Source: Candidatus Methylomirabilota bacterium (GTDB lineage: Bacteria; Methylomirabilota; Methylomirabilia; Methylomirabilales; JACPAU01). From it: a stretch of 5,972 nt of DNA. Where the stretch lies: NCBI GenBank assembly GCA_016180705.1, contig JACPAU010000163.1, positions 1 through 5,972 on the forward strand. The letters run 5' to 3'. Below are positions 1-5,710 of this stretch, piece after piece (the stretch's first letter is position 1; every line of letters starts with the position of its first letter). A model generated the notes under the pieces. It was not told the DNA's origin and did not search any database. It saw only the letters and a list, made by a program, of their open reading frames with translations. Position numbers and translations under genes: made by a program.

Positions 1-2
1 GG

Positions 3-308
3 GATGTAGCCGTTGCAGCCGGCCTCGAGCGCCCGCTCCCGGTCCCCCTTCATGGCGTGGGCGGTGAGCGCGACGACGGGGACGGCCGCGGTGACGGGAT
101 CCTGGCGTAGGACGCGGGTGGCGGTGAGGCCGTCCATCCCGGGCAGCTGCAGGTCCATCAGGATCAGGTCCGGCCGTTCCGCCTTCGCCCGCGCGATCCC
201 CTCCTCGCCGTCCGAGGCCTCGAGCGTCCGGAACCCGTGCAGCCGGAGCAGGTCCCGGATGAGCAGCATGTTCCGGCGGTTGTCCTCGACGATGAGGATG
301 GTCGTCAT
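3..308 (-). CDS. DivK-like single-domain response regulator (3' end cut by window edge)
   Basis: This is a phosphoreceiver (REC) protein that takes a phosphoryl group on an aspartate, most likely from the hybrid kinase encoded just upstream. 102 complete codons are visible, beginning MTTILIVEDN. Visible REC landmarks are the acidic pair E8/D9, the phospho-acceptor D52 in LILMDLQLPGMDG, and T82 in VVALTAHAMKGD. The invariant lysine would lie a codon or two beyond the left edge, because the last residues seen are GCNGYIP. The sequence pattern (VEDN near the start, LMDLQLPGMDG, ALTAHAMKGD) is typical of stand-alone DivK-type receivers with no DNA-binding output domain; such proteins run to about 120 residues, so roughly 20 are missing. 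The ATG at 308-306 overlaps the kinase TGA at 307-305, giving an ATGA junction. A GGGAG Shine-Dalgarno-like site lies at 317-321, 8 nt upstream and inside the kinase gene. An output domain beyond the edge cannot be excluded. Confidence 0.93.
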   Translation of the reverse strand, partial: MTTILIVEDNRRNMLLIRDLLRLHGFRTLEASDGEEGIARAKAERPDLILMDLQLPGMDGLTATRVLRQDPVTAAVPVVALTAHAMKGDRERALEAGCNGYI

Positions 309-3300
309 CGGCCCCGCTCCCGCGCCACCCTCTGCATCAGCCGGTCCACCGTCGCCGCCAGGACGGAGGGGGACACCGGCTTGGTGAGGAACTCCTGGGC
401 GCCCAGGCGGAGCGCCTCGCGGCCCTCCTGCTCCCCCCATCCGGTCAGGGCCACGACCGGAATCTCCCGCGTCGCGGGGCGCTCCCGGAGGGCCCGGAGC
501 ACCTGCAGGCCGTTCACGCGCGGGAGATGCAGGTCGAGGACCAGGCAGTCCGGCGGGACGGCCGCCACCGCCGCCAGCGCCTCCTCTCCGTCCCGGGCCG
601 CCCGGACCCCGTAGCCGAGGCGCGTGAAGGTCTCCGTCAGGCCCTGGAGCAGATCGGCGTCGTCGTCCACCAGCAGGATCTCCCCCTCCAGGACGGGCGG
701 CCGGAGGGGGAGGCGCACCCGAAACGTCGCGCCCCGCCCGGGGCCGGCCGACTCGACCCGGATGGTGCCGCCGTGCATCTCGACCAGCTTGCGGGTGAGC
801 GCGAGGCCGAGCCCGGTCCCGGGGTATTTCCGCGCGTACGACCCGTCCACCTGCTCGAACTCCCGGAAGATCCGCTCCTGGTCCGCCGCCTCGATCCCGA
901 TCCCGGTGTCCGCCACCGTGACCTCCACGCCCGCGACCGCCCCCTGCGGGCCGTCGAGCGTCGCGGCACGGGCGGTCACGGCCACCCGGCCGCCGTCGGG
1001 CGTGAACTTCACCGCGTTGCTCAGGAGGTTCAGGCAGACCTGCCGGAACTTTCCGGGATCCGCGGTCAGGACCGGAAGGTCGTCGCCGGCCTCGAGCGTG
1101 AGCGTGATGGCCTTCCGCATCGCCTGGCCCCGGACGACCTCGAGCGCCTCGCCGAGGGCCTTCGCCACGGAAAACCGCCCCAGGCGGAGGTCCATCTTCC
1201 CCGCCTCGATCTTGCTCAGGTCGAGGATGTCGGTGATGAGGCCGAGCAAATGCTGGCCGCTCTCCAGGATGTTCCGGACGTAGAGGCGCTGCCGCTCGTT
1301 CAGCGGGCCGAAGGCCCCGTCCTCCAGGACCTCGGAGAAACCGATGATGGCGTTCAGCGGCGTCCGCAATTCGTGGGACACGTTGGCCAGGAAGGCCGAC
1401 TTGAGGCGGTTGGCCTCGGTCAATTTCACGTTGGCCGCCTCCAGCGCCGCCGTCCGCTCCCGGACTTTCTCCTCGAGGCTCGCGCTGTACGCCTTCAGGT
1501 CCTGATAGAGCCGGGCGTTCTCCATCGCCACCGCCGCCTGGTTCGCGAAGGAGGTGAGCAGGCTCAGCTCCTCGGCCCCGAGGTGGGGGGGCTTCCGGAA
1601 GACCACGCTCAGCACGCCGAGCGCCCGCTCCCCCATGCGGACCGGGACCGCGGCGGCGGCCCGGATCCCCGCGGCCGCCGCCCAGGTCTGCTGTGCGTAG
1701 AGCGGCTCCCGCTCCGGGTCAATCACGACCCGCGGGGCCCGCTCGGCGAAGACCGTCCCCACCAGCCCCTCCCCCGGGGCGAACGTGTCGCGGGGCGGGA
1801 GCGGGAAGTCGGGGGCCCCCACCCCGGCCGCGACCCGCAGGAGACCCCGGCTCTCCTCGTACACCCAGAGCCGCGCCATGTCTCCCTCGAGGAGGTCCGC
1901 CGCGGCTCGGACGATCCGCTCGAAGACGGCGCGCTCCTCGAGGGAGGACGTGAGGGTCCGGGCCACGTCGGCCATCGCCGTCAGGCGCTCCGCCCGGCGC
2001 CGGGCCTCCTGGTAGAGGCGGGCGTTGGCGATGGCGATGGCGGCGTGGTCGGCCAGGAAGGTCAGCAGGTCCATCCCCTCGTCATCCAGGGGCGCGGGAA
2101 CGGCGCGCCCGGGGCGGGCGGCGCTGAAGACCCCCACCGCCCCGAGCATCCGCTCGTTGAGCCGCAGCGGGACCGCGGCAAAGGCCAGCTGGCCGTCCGG
2201 GTCCTCTGCGAACCCCGCACCGACCCGAGGGTCGCCGGCCAGGGCCGTCAGGCGGACCGGCTCGCCGCTCTCGACCGCCGCCCCGGCCAGCGCGAGCCCC
2301 GCAGCGCGGCGCAACGGACCCACCGTCTCCCCTGCCGCCAGATGCTCGGCCTGCTGGCGCAAGGTCCCCCCGGCCGTCTCCGGGGACCAGAGGATCGCGT
2401 GGGGGACCCCCAGGAGGCCCGCCGCCGCCGCGACGACCTGGCGGAAGATCTCCGGCAGGTCCAGGCTTCCCTCGACCGACCGGGAGAGGGCGTGGAGCGT
2501 CCGCAGGCGATCCCGCTCCTGCCGCTCCCGCCGGAGAAGTTCCGCCTTCTCCAGGGCCAGCGTCACCTGCTCCACCAGCCCCGTCCCCAGCTCCACGTCC
2601 TCCGGCGTGAACGCCCCGACTTTTTTCCCGTAGAGGCTCAGGACCCCAACGAGCTGGCCCCTCCGGTGCAGCGGCAGCCCCAGGTACGCCCGGTAGCCCT
2701 GGGCCTGCGCCGCCTCCCGGTGCGCCGGGAGCATCCGGGTCTCGCCTGTCAGGTCGGCGATCGTGATGGCCTTCCCCTCGGCCGCCACCGCTCCGCTGAG
2801 GCTCTCCCCCACCCGGAGGAGGTCCCGCCAGACGGGGCTCCCCGCCCCACCCCCCGCCTGCGCGACCAGGCGGAGCTGGTCCCCCTCCAGGATGCGGAAG
2901 ACCGCCGCCTCGGCCCGGAGCAGCCGCGCCGCCTCCTCGGCAACGACCTGCGGGAGGCCCTCCGCGTCGAGGAGGGCGACGAGCCGCCGCGCCACCCGGG
3001 CGAGGTCCCGCAGGCGCTCGGCGCGGGCCGTGGCCTCCCGGAACCGCTCCTCCGACGCCATGGCTCCTGCCAGGAGGGACGCCGCCACCCGGAGCAGGTC
3101 GGCGACGGGCTCCTGGAAGGCCTCCGGACCTTCCGCAAAGGCCACCAGGAGGCCGAGCGTCCGCCGGAGCCCGGCGCCCACGGTGAGTTCCACGGCGGCG
3201 GCGTGGCCCATGAGGGGAAGGCGGGGCCATCCGGGCTTTCCGGGGAGGATCGCCACCCCGGGATGCCCGAGCGCCGCGGCGGCGACGGGGTCCTGCGCAC

Positions 3301-3538
3301 TCAGCGCCGCCGCCCCCTCTACCCAGCCGGCGGGAAGCCCGTACTCCGCGAGGAGCGCAAACCCGTCACCCGCCGCCTCGAACAGGGCCGCCCCGGGCAA
3401 GGACAGGCCCTCGGCCAGGACCCGGAGGAAGGGGCGAAACCGCTCCCCGGGGTCCGCCGGGACCTCGTCGCTCGCCAGGATGGCCGCGAGCCGGGCGGGC
3501 AGATCCGACGATCGGGCCTGACGCAACGGGCTCTCCAC
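305..3538 (-). CDS. Multi-GAF hybrid sensor histidine kinase with C-terminal receiver
   Basis: This 1077-residue cytosolic kinase should sense a signal through GAF modules, autophosphorylate on histidine and pass the phosphate to its own receiver and probably to the adjacent DivK-like protein. Domains in order: a degenerate GAF-like region (about 15-160), GAF (about 175-335), GAF (about 345-510) and GAF (about 515-680). Charged helical linkers separate them, for example around 163-193 and 328-360. A coiled coil at about 680-712 leads into HisKA, with H722 in SHELRTP. HATPase_c follows, with N841 in NLLSNAVKFT, DTGIGI at 877-882, the FREFEQ F-box at 891-896 and GTGLGL at 907-912. The REC domain (about 953-1070) has D958/D959, phospho-acceptor D1002, T1032 and K1053. 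All catalytic residues are present. No signal peptide or membrane segment is seen, so the input is presumably intracellular; no ligand can be named. The start is GTG at 3538, with an in-frame stop shortly upstream and GAGG at 3549-3552, 10 nt away. The first GAF is the least certain domain. Confidence 0.95.
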   Translation of the reverse strand: MESPLRQARSSDLPARLAAILASDEVPADPGERFRPFLRVLAEGLSLPGAALFEAAGDGFALLAEYGLPAGWVEGAAALSAQDPVAAAALGHPGVAILPGKPGWPRLPLMGHAAAVELTVGAGLRRTLGLLVAFAEGPEAFQEPVADLLRVAASLLAGAMASEERFREATARAERLRDLARVARRLVALLDAEGLPQVVAEEAARLLRAEAAVFRILEGDQLRLVAQAGGGAGSPVWRDLLRVGESLSGAVAAEGKAITIADLTGETRMLPAHREAAQAQGYRAYLGLPLHRRGQLVGVLSLYGKKVGAFTPEDVELGTGLVEQVTLALEKAELLRRERQERDRLRTLHALSRSVEGSLDLPEIFRQVVAAAAGLLGVPHAILWSPETAGGTLRQQAEHLAAGETVGPLRRAAGLALAGAAVESGEPVRLTALAGDPRVGAGFAEDPDGQLAFAAVPLRLNERMLGAVGVFSAARPGRAVPAPLDDEGMDLLTFLADHAAIAIANARLYQEARRRAERLTAMADVARTLTSSLEERAVFERIVRAAADLLEGDMARLWVYEESRGLLRVAAGVGAPDFPLPPRDTFAPGEGLVGTVFAERAPRVVIDPEREPLYAQQTWAAAAGIRAAAAVPVRMGERALGVLSVVFRKPPHLGAEELSLLTSFANQAAVAMENARLYQDLKAYSASLEEKVRERTAALEAANVKLTEANRLKSAFLANVSHELRTPLNAIIGFSEVLEDGAFGPLNERQRLYVRNILESGQHLLGLITDILDLSKIEAGKMDLRLGRFSVAKALGEALEVVRGQAMRKAITLTLEAGDDLPVLTADPGKFRQVCLNLLSNAVKFTPDGGRVAVTARAATLDGPQGAVAGVEVTVADTGIGIEAADQERIFREFEQVDGSYARKYPGTGLGLALTRKLVEMHGGTIRVESAGPGRGATFRVRLPLRPPVLEGEILLVDDDADLLQGLTETFTRLGYGVRAARDGEEALAAVAAVPPDCLVLDLHLPRVNGLQVLRALRERPATREIPVVALTGWGEQEGREALRLGAQEFLTKPVSPSVLAATVDRLMQRVARERGR

Positions 3539-3548
3539 CGGATGATCG

Positions 3549-3552
3549 CCTC
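3549..3552 (-). promoter_or_regulatory. Probable ribosome binding site of the hybrid kinase
   Basis: On the minus strand a GAGG core (within TTGAGGCG) lies 10 nt before the GTG start at 3538. An in-frame TGA overlaps this site immediately upstream, so no longer version of the protein is possible. This supports the GTG as the real start. The site is only moderate in strength. Confidence 0.45.
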
Positions 3553-3624
3553 AAGGCCGAATCGACGCGGGTTTATGCACAGCCCGTGCCAAGGAGGGGC
3601 GTGGACCGCGACGCGAGGGCCGGC

Positions 3625-3653
3625 TTGACCGTCGCCGCGCCCTTCAGTATCAT
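3625..3653 (+). promoter_or_regulatory. Sigma70-type promoter for the ATPase-PHP unit
   Basis: TTGACC at 3625-3630 and TATCAT at 3648-3653 match the housekeeping -35 and -10 consensus (TTGACA, TATAAT) at five of six positions each, separated by exactly 17 nt. This is one of the few less GC-rich spots in the intergenic region. Transcription would start near 3660, leaving a leader of about 43 nt before the GTG of the ABC ATPase at 3703. No operator palindrome or riboswitch-like structure was recognised around it. The opposite-facing kinase promoter was not identified with confidence. Confidence 0.6.
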
Positions 3654-3687
3654 GGGCGTCGCCATGGGGGGACGGGGCACGCGGTGC

Positions 3688-3695
3688 GGGGAGGG
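3688..3695 (+). promoter_or_regulatory. Ribosome binding site of the ABC ATPase
   Basis: A purine-rich GGGGAGGG tract lies about 7-8 nt before the GTG at 3703. It decides the start: the only upstream in-frame ATG (3664) runs into a TGA at 3697-3699, so translation must begin at the GTG. Confidence 0.65.
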
Positions 3696-3702
3696 GTGAA
3701 CG

Positions 3703-4740
3703 GTGGCGACGGTCGTCCTGGAAAACCTGACGAAGCGGTTCGACGAGGTCGTGGCGGTCCAGAGCGTGAACCTGGAAATCCAGGATCAGGAGTTCGTGGT
3801 CCTGGTCGGGCCGTCGGGGTGCGGGAAGTCCACCGCCCTGCGGATGATCGCCGGCCTCGAGGAAATCACCGACGGGAAGATCTACATCGGGGGCCGCCTC
3901 GTGAACGATGTCCCCCCGAAGGACCGGGACATCGCCATGGTCTTCCAGAACTACGCCCTCTACCCCCACATGTCGGTCTACGACAACATGGCCTTCGGCC
4001 TGAAGCTCCGGAAGTTCCCCCGCGAGGAGATCACCCAGCGGGTCCGCGACGCGGCGGAGATTCTGGGGATCCAGGAACTCCTCCAGCGGAAACCCAAGGC
4101 TCTCTCCGGCGGCCAGCGGCAGCGGGTCGCGGTGGGCCGCGCCATCGTCCGCAAGCCCCAGGTCTTCCTCTTCGATGAGCCGCTCTCGAACCTGGACGCG
4201 AAGCTGCGGGTCCAGATGCGGGTCGAGCTGAAGAAGCTCCACCAGCGGCTGCAGGCGACCATCCTCTACGTGACCCACGACCAGGTCGAGGCGATGACCA
4301 TGGGCGACCGGATCGTGGTCATGCGGGACGGCCGGATCCACCAGGTCGGCCCGCCCCTCCAGGTCTACGAGCACCCGGTGAACCGCTTCGTGGCCGGCTT
4401 CATCGGCTCCCCGGCCATGAACTTCATCCCCACCACGGTCCAGGCGGCGGACGGGCGCCTCACCCTCGTCGCCGACGGCTTCCGGGTGCCGGTGGACCGA
4501 CGGCCGCGAGACCTTCGAGGCGGTCGTGGACGTCGTGGAGCCGCTGGGGGCCGAAATCCTCCTGGACATGCGGGCCGGCACCGACACGCTCACCGCCCGC
4601 GTGGAGCCGCAGCTCGTGGTCCGGGCGAAGGACCGCATCCGCCTCGCGTTCGCCGAGACCAAGATGCACTTCTTCGACCCGCAGACGGAGCAGGTGATCC
4701 GCTGACCGTCCCGCCGCCGGCCCCGAGGACGCCCGCGTGA
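3703..4740 (+). CDS. MalK/UgpC-type sugar ABC transporter ATPase, frame broken in C-terminal domain
   Basis: This is the ATP-hydrolysing subunit of an ABC importer of the carbohydrate (CUT1) class, acting at the cytoplasmic face of the membrane. The nucleotide-binding domain is complete: Walker [10 protein letters not shown] (36-44), Q-loop Q82, signature LSGGQRQR (134-141), Walker B VFLFDEP (154-160, catalytic E159), D-loop SNLDAKLR and H-loop H192. The linker [21 protein letters not shown] (222-242) and the start of the TOBE domain follow. After about V264 (position 4494) the reading frame becomes Arg/Gly/Pro-rich and unlike the family. The conserved tail ([16 protein letters not shown] onward) continues in the +1 frame to a TGA at 4703-4705. 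The section normally carrying the LGIRPEDI-like motif is missing. This points to an internal deletion with net frameshift, or an assembly error. As given, the frame stops at 4738-4740, overlapping the next gene's GTG. The domain type is certain; the substrate is unknown because no permease or binding protein is in view. Confidence 0.9.
   Translation: MATVVLENLTKRFDEVVAVQSVNLEIQDQEFVVLVGPSGCGKSTALRMIAGLEEITDGKIYIGGRLVNDVPPKDRDIAMVFQNYALYPHMSVYDNMAFGLKLRKFPREEITQRVRDAAEILGIQELLQRKPKALSGGQRQRVAVGRAIVRKPQVFLFDEPLSNLDAKLRVQMRVELKKLHQRLQATILYVTHDQVEAMTMGDRIVVMRDGRIHQVGPPLQVYEHPVNRFVAGFIGSPAMNFIPTTVQAADGRLTLVADGFRVPVDRRPRDLRGGRGRRGAAGGRNPPGHAGRHRHAHRPRGAAARGPGEGPHPPRVRRDQDALLRPADGAGDPLTVPPPAPRTPA
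4496..4705 (+). pseudogene. Out-of-frame conserved TOBE-domain tail of the ABC ATPase
   Basis: Reading in the +1 frame relative to the ATPase start gives a sequence beginning [14 protein letters not shown], continuing through [14 protein letters not shown] and [20 protein letters not shown], and ending TEQVIR at a TGA at 4703-4705. This is the usual C-terminal part of the MalK/UgpC regulatory (TOBE) domain, ending about where such proteins end. The join to the upstream frame lies at roughly 4495-4508. Adding this tail to the intact N-terminal part gives a protein of about 330 residues, some 25-35 short of the usual length. The lost piece matches the region that carries the GIRPE-like motif. 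Confidence 0.8.
4725..4729 (+). promoter_or_regulatory. Ribosome binding site of the PHP gene
   Basis: GAGGA lies 7 nt before the GTG at 4737 and supports that start over any later one. The first metal-binding motif (DLHLH) begins only five residues in, so no later start is possible without losing it. Confidence 0.55.
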
Positions 4741-5579
4741 CCGGCGCCGCCGACCTGCACCTCCACTCCCACTACTCCGACGGTTCCTTTTCCCCGGCCG
4801 AGGTCGTCCGCCGCGCGAAGGCGGCCGGGCTCGGGGCCGCCGCCCTCACGGACCACGACACCGTGGACGGCCTCCCCGAGTTTTTCGCCGCGGCGGCGGC
4901 CGCCGGGCTCACCGCCATCCCGGGCGTGGAACTGTCGGTGGACGAAGAGGACCGGGAGATCCACCTGCTGGGGTACCTGATCCGGTGGGAGGATGCGGCG
5001 CTGCGCGAGGCGCTCACGCGTTTCGCCGCCGAGCGGCGGGCCCGGGCGGCCGCGATGCTTTCGCGGCTACAGGCGATGGGGGTGCGGATCCCGATGCGGG
5101 CAGTGGAGGCAGCGGCGGGGAAAGGGACGCTGGGGCGGCCGCACGTGGCCGCGGCACTGATGGAGGCGGGGGTCGTTCGGAGCATGCAGGAGGCCTTCGA
5201 CCGCTACCTGGCGCGGGGGAAGCCGGCCTACGTCCCGCGGACCGGCTTCACGGCGGCCGAGGCGATCGCCCTGGTCCGGGAGGCCGGAGGGGTCCCCGTC
5301 CTGGCCCACCCGGTTCGCTCCGGCGTGCTGGGGGAGGTGCCCCGCCTCGCCGCGCTCGGTCTCATGGGCCTCGAGGCCTACCACACCGGCCACGACGCAG
5401 CGGACACGCTCGCCGTCTGCCGGATGGCCGAGGAGCACCGCCTGCTCGTGACGGGCGGCTCCGACTGCCACGGGGAGTTCAAGGGAGAAACGCCCCTCCT
5501 GGGGCGGGTCCGGCTCCCCTGGGAGCACGTCCTCCGGCTCTATGCGGCGGCCGGGCAGCCACCCCCGTCCCCCGGCTAG
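4737..5579 (+). CDS. PHP-domain phosphoesterase, TrpH/YciV (RNase AM) type
   Basis: This is a 280-residue metal-dependent phosphoesterase with a single PHP domain, close to the usual length of the TrpH/YciV family. Characterised relatives are E. coli YciV, a 5'-3' exoribonuclease that trims RNA 5' ends (RNase AM), and a Chromobacterium 3',5'-nucleoside bisphosphate phosphatase; which activity applies here is inference. Likely metal ligands are all visible: H8 and H10 (DLHLH), D15 (SDGS), H40 (TDHD), E65 (IPGVEL), H76 (EIHLLGY), H136 (GRPH), H191 (VLAHP), and D243 and H245 (GGSDCHGE). No signal peptide is present, so it should be cytosolic. The GTG at 4737 starts 31 nt after the proper end of the ATPase gene and overlaps the stop of its shifted frame (GTGA), so it is probably co-transcribed from the 3625-3653 promoter. 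A second, convergent copy begins beyond the right edge. The name trpH is avoided because no trp genes are nearby. Confidence 0.93.
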   Translation: MTGAADLHLHSHYSDGSFSPAEVVRRAKAAGLGAAALTDHDTVDGLPEFFAAAAAAGLTAIPGVELSVDEEDREIHLLGYLIRWEDAALREALTRFAAERRARAAAMLSRLQAMGVRIPMRAVEAAAGKGTLGRPHVAAALMEAGVVRSMQEAFDRYLARGKPAYVPRTGFTAAEAIALVREAGGVPVLAHPVRSGVLGEVPRLAALGLMGLEAYHTGHDAADTLAVCRMAEEHRLLVTGGSDCHGEFKGETPLLGRVRLPWEHVLRLYAAAGQPPPSPG

Positions 5580-5642
5580 TCCCAACAACGGAATTAGCGT
5601 GACAGCGTCCGGGTGGCGCCGGATGCCGCCCCCTGGCCCCCG
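5378..5642 (+). repeat. Left arm of diverged inverted duplication (PHP gene 3' end plus downstream flank)
   Basis: This stretch holds the last 66 codons of the PHP gene, its TAG, and about 60 nt of downstream DNA. It is similar in inverted orientation to 5711-5972. The coding part differs at about 23 of 198 aligned positions, including one 3-nt gap. The first 35 nt after the stop differ at about 8 positions. Beyond 5614 the match becomes gapped and C-rich and is less certain. Positions 5530-5567 are identical to the complement of 5786-5823. Confidence 0.85.
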
Positions 5643-5654
5643 TAGCGGAGGGGG

Positions 5655-5673
5655 GGCCCAGCGGCCTTGGGCC
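5655..5673. terminator. GC-rich hairpin between convergent genes
   Basis: GGCCCA (5655-5660) and TGGGCC (5668-5673) pair across a 7-nt loop. An overlapping alternative stem, GGCCCCC (5635-5641) with GGGGGCC (5652-5658), would exclude it. There is no T-run on either strand, so a classical intrinsic terminator is not shown. The position between two convergent stop codons makes a bidirectional termination role plausible. Confidence 0.3.
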
Positions 5674-5679
5674 GATGGG

Positions 5680-5702
5680 GGGGAACCACGGGAGGGTTCC
5701 CC
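5680..5702. terminator. Strong 8-bp hairpin, possible bidirectional terminator
   Basis: GGGGAACC (5680-5687) is perfectly complementary to GGTTCCCC (5695-5702) across a 7-nt loop. It lies midway between the two convergent PHP stops, 101 nt from one and 72 nt from the other, near the centre of the inverted duplication. No T-rich tail follows on either strand. It may be a terminator, or the unique centre left by the duplication event. Confidence 0.4.
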
Positions 5703-5710
5703 ACCGGGGC

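Noticed and set aside
3570..3598. Possible kinase promoter on the minus strand (TTGGCA with a nearby CATAAA)
   Set aside because: The two elements are only about 9 nt apart, far from the 17 nt needed, and no other convincing pair was found.
527..3628. Open frame of about 1030 codons on the plus strand, antisense to the kinase
   Set aside because: It mirrors the kinase gene almost end to end, has Arg/Pro/Gly-rich low-quality sequence and no recognisable domain. Long antisense frames are expected opposite GC-rich genes.
3601..3699. 32-codon frame (GTG start) preceded by AAGGAGG at 3591-3597
   Set aside because: The spacing to the start is only 3 nt, the frame contains the -35 and -10 boxes of the promoter, and the peptide shows nothing recognisable. 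A leader peptide cannot be fully excluded.
3319..4662. Minus-strand open frame of about 447 codons spanning the intergenic region and ATPase
   Set aside because: It is antisense to a clear ABC ATPase and crosses the kinase start and the promoter; the translated sequence resembles no family.
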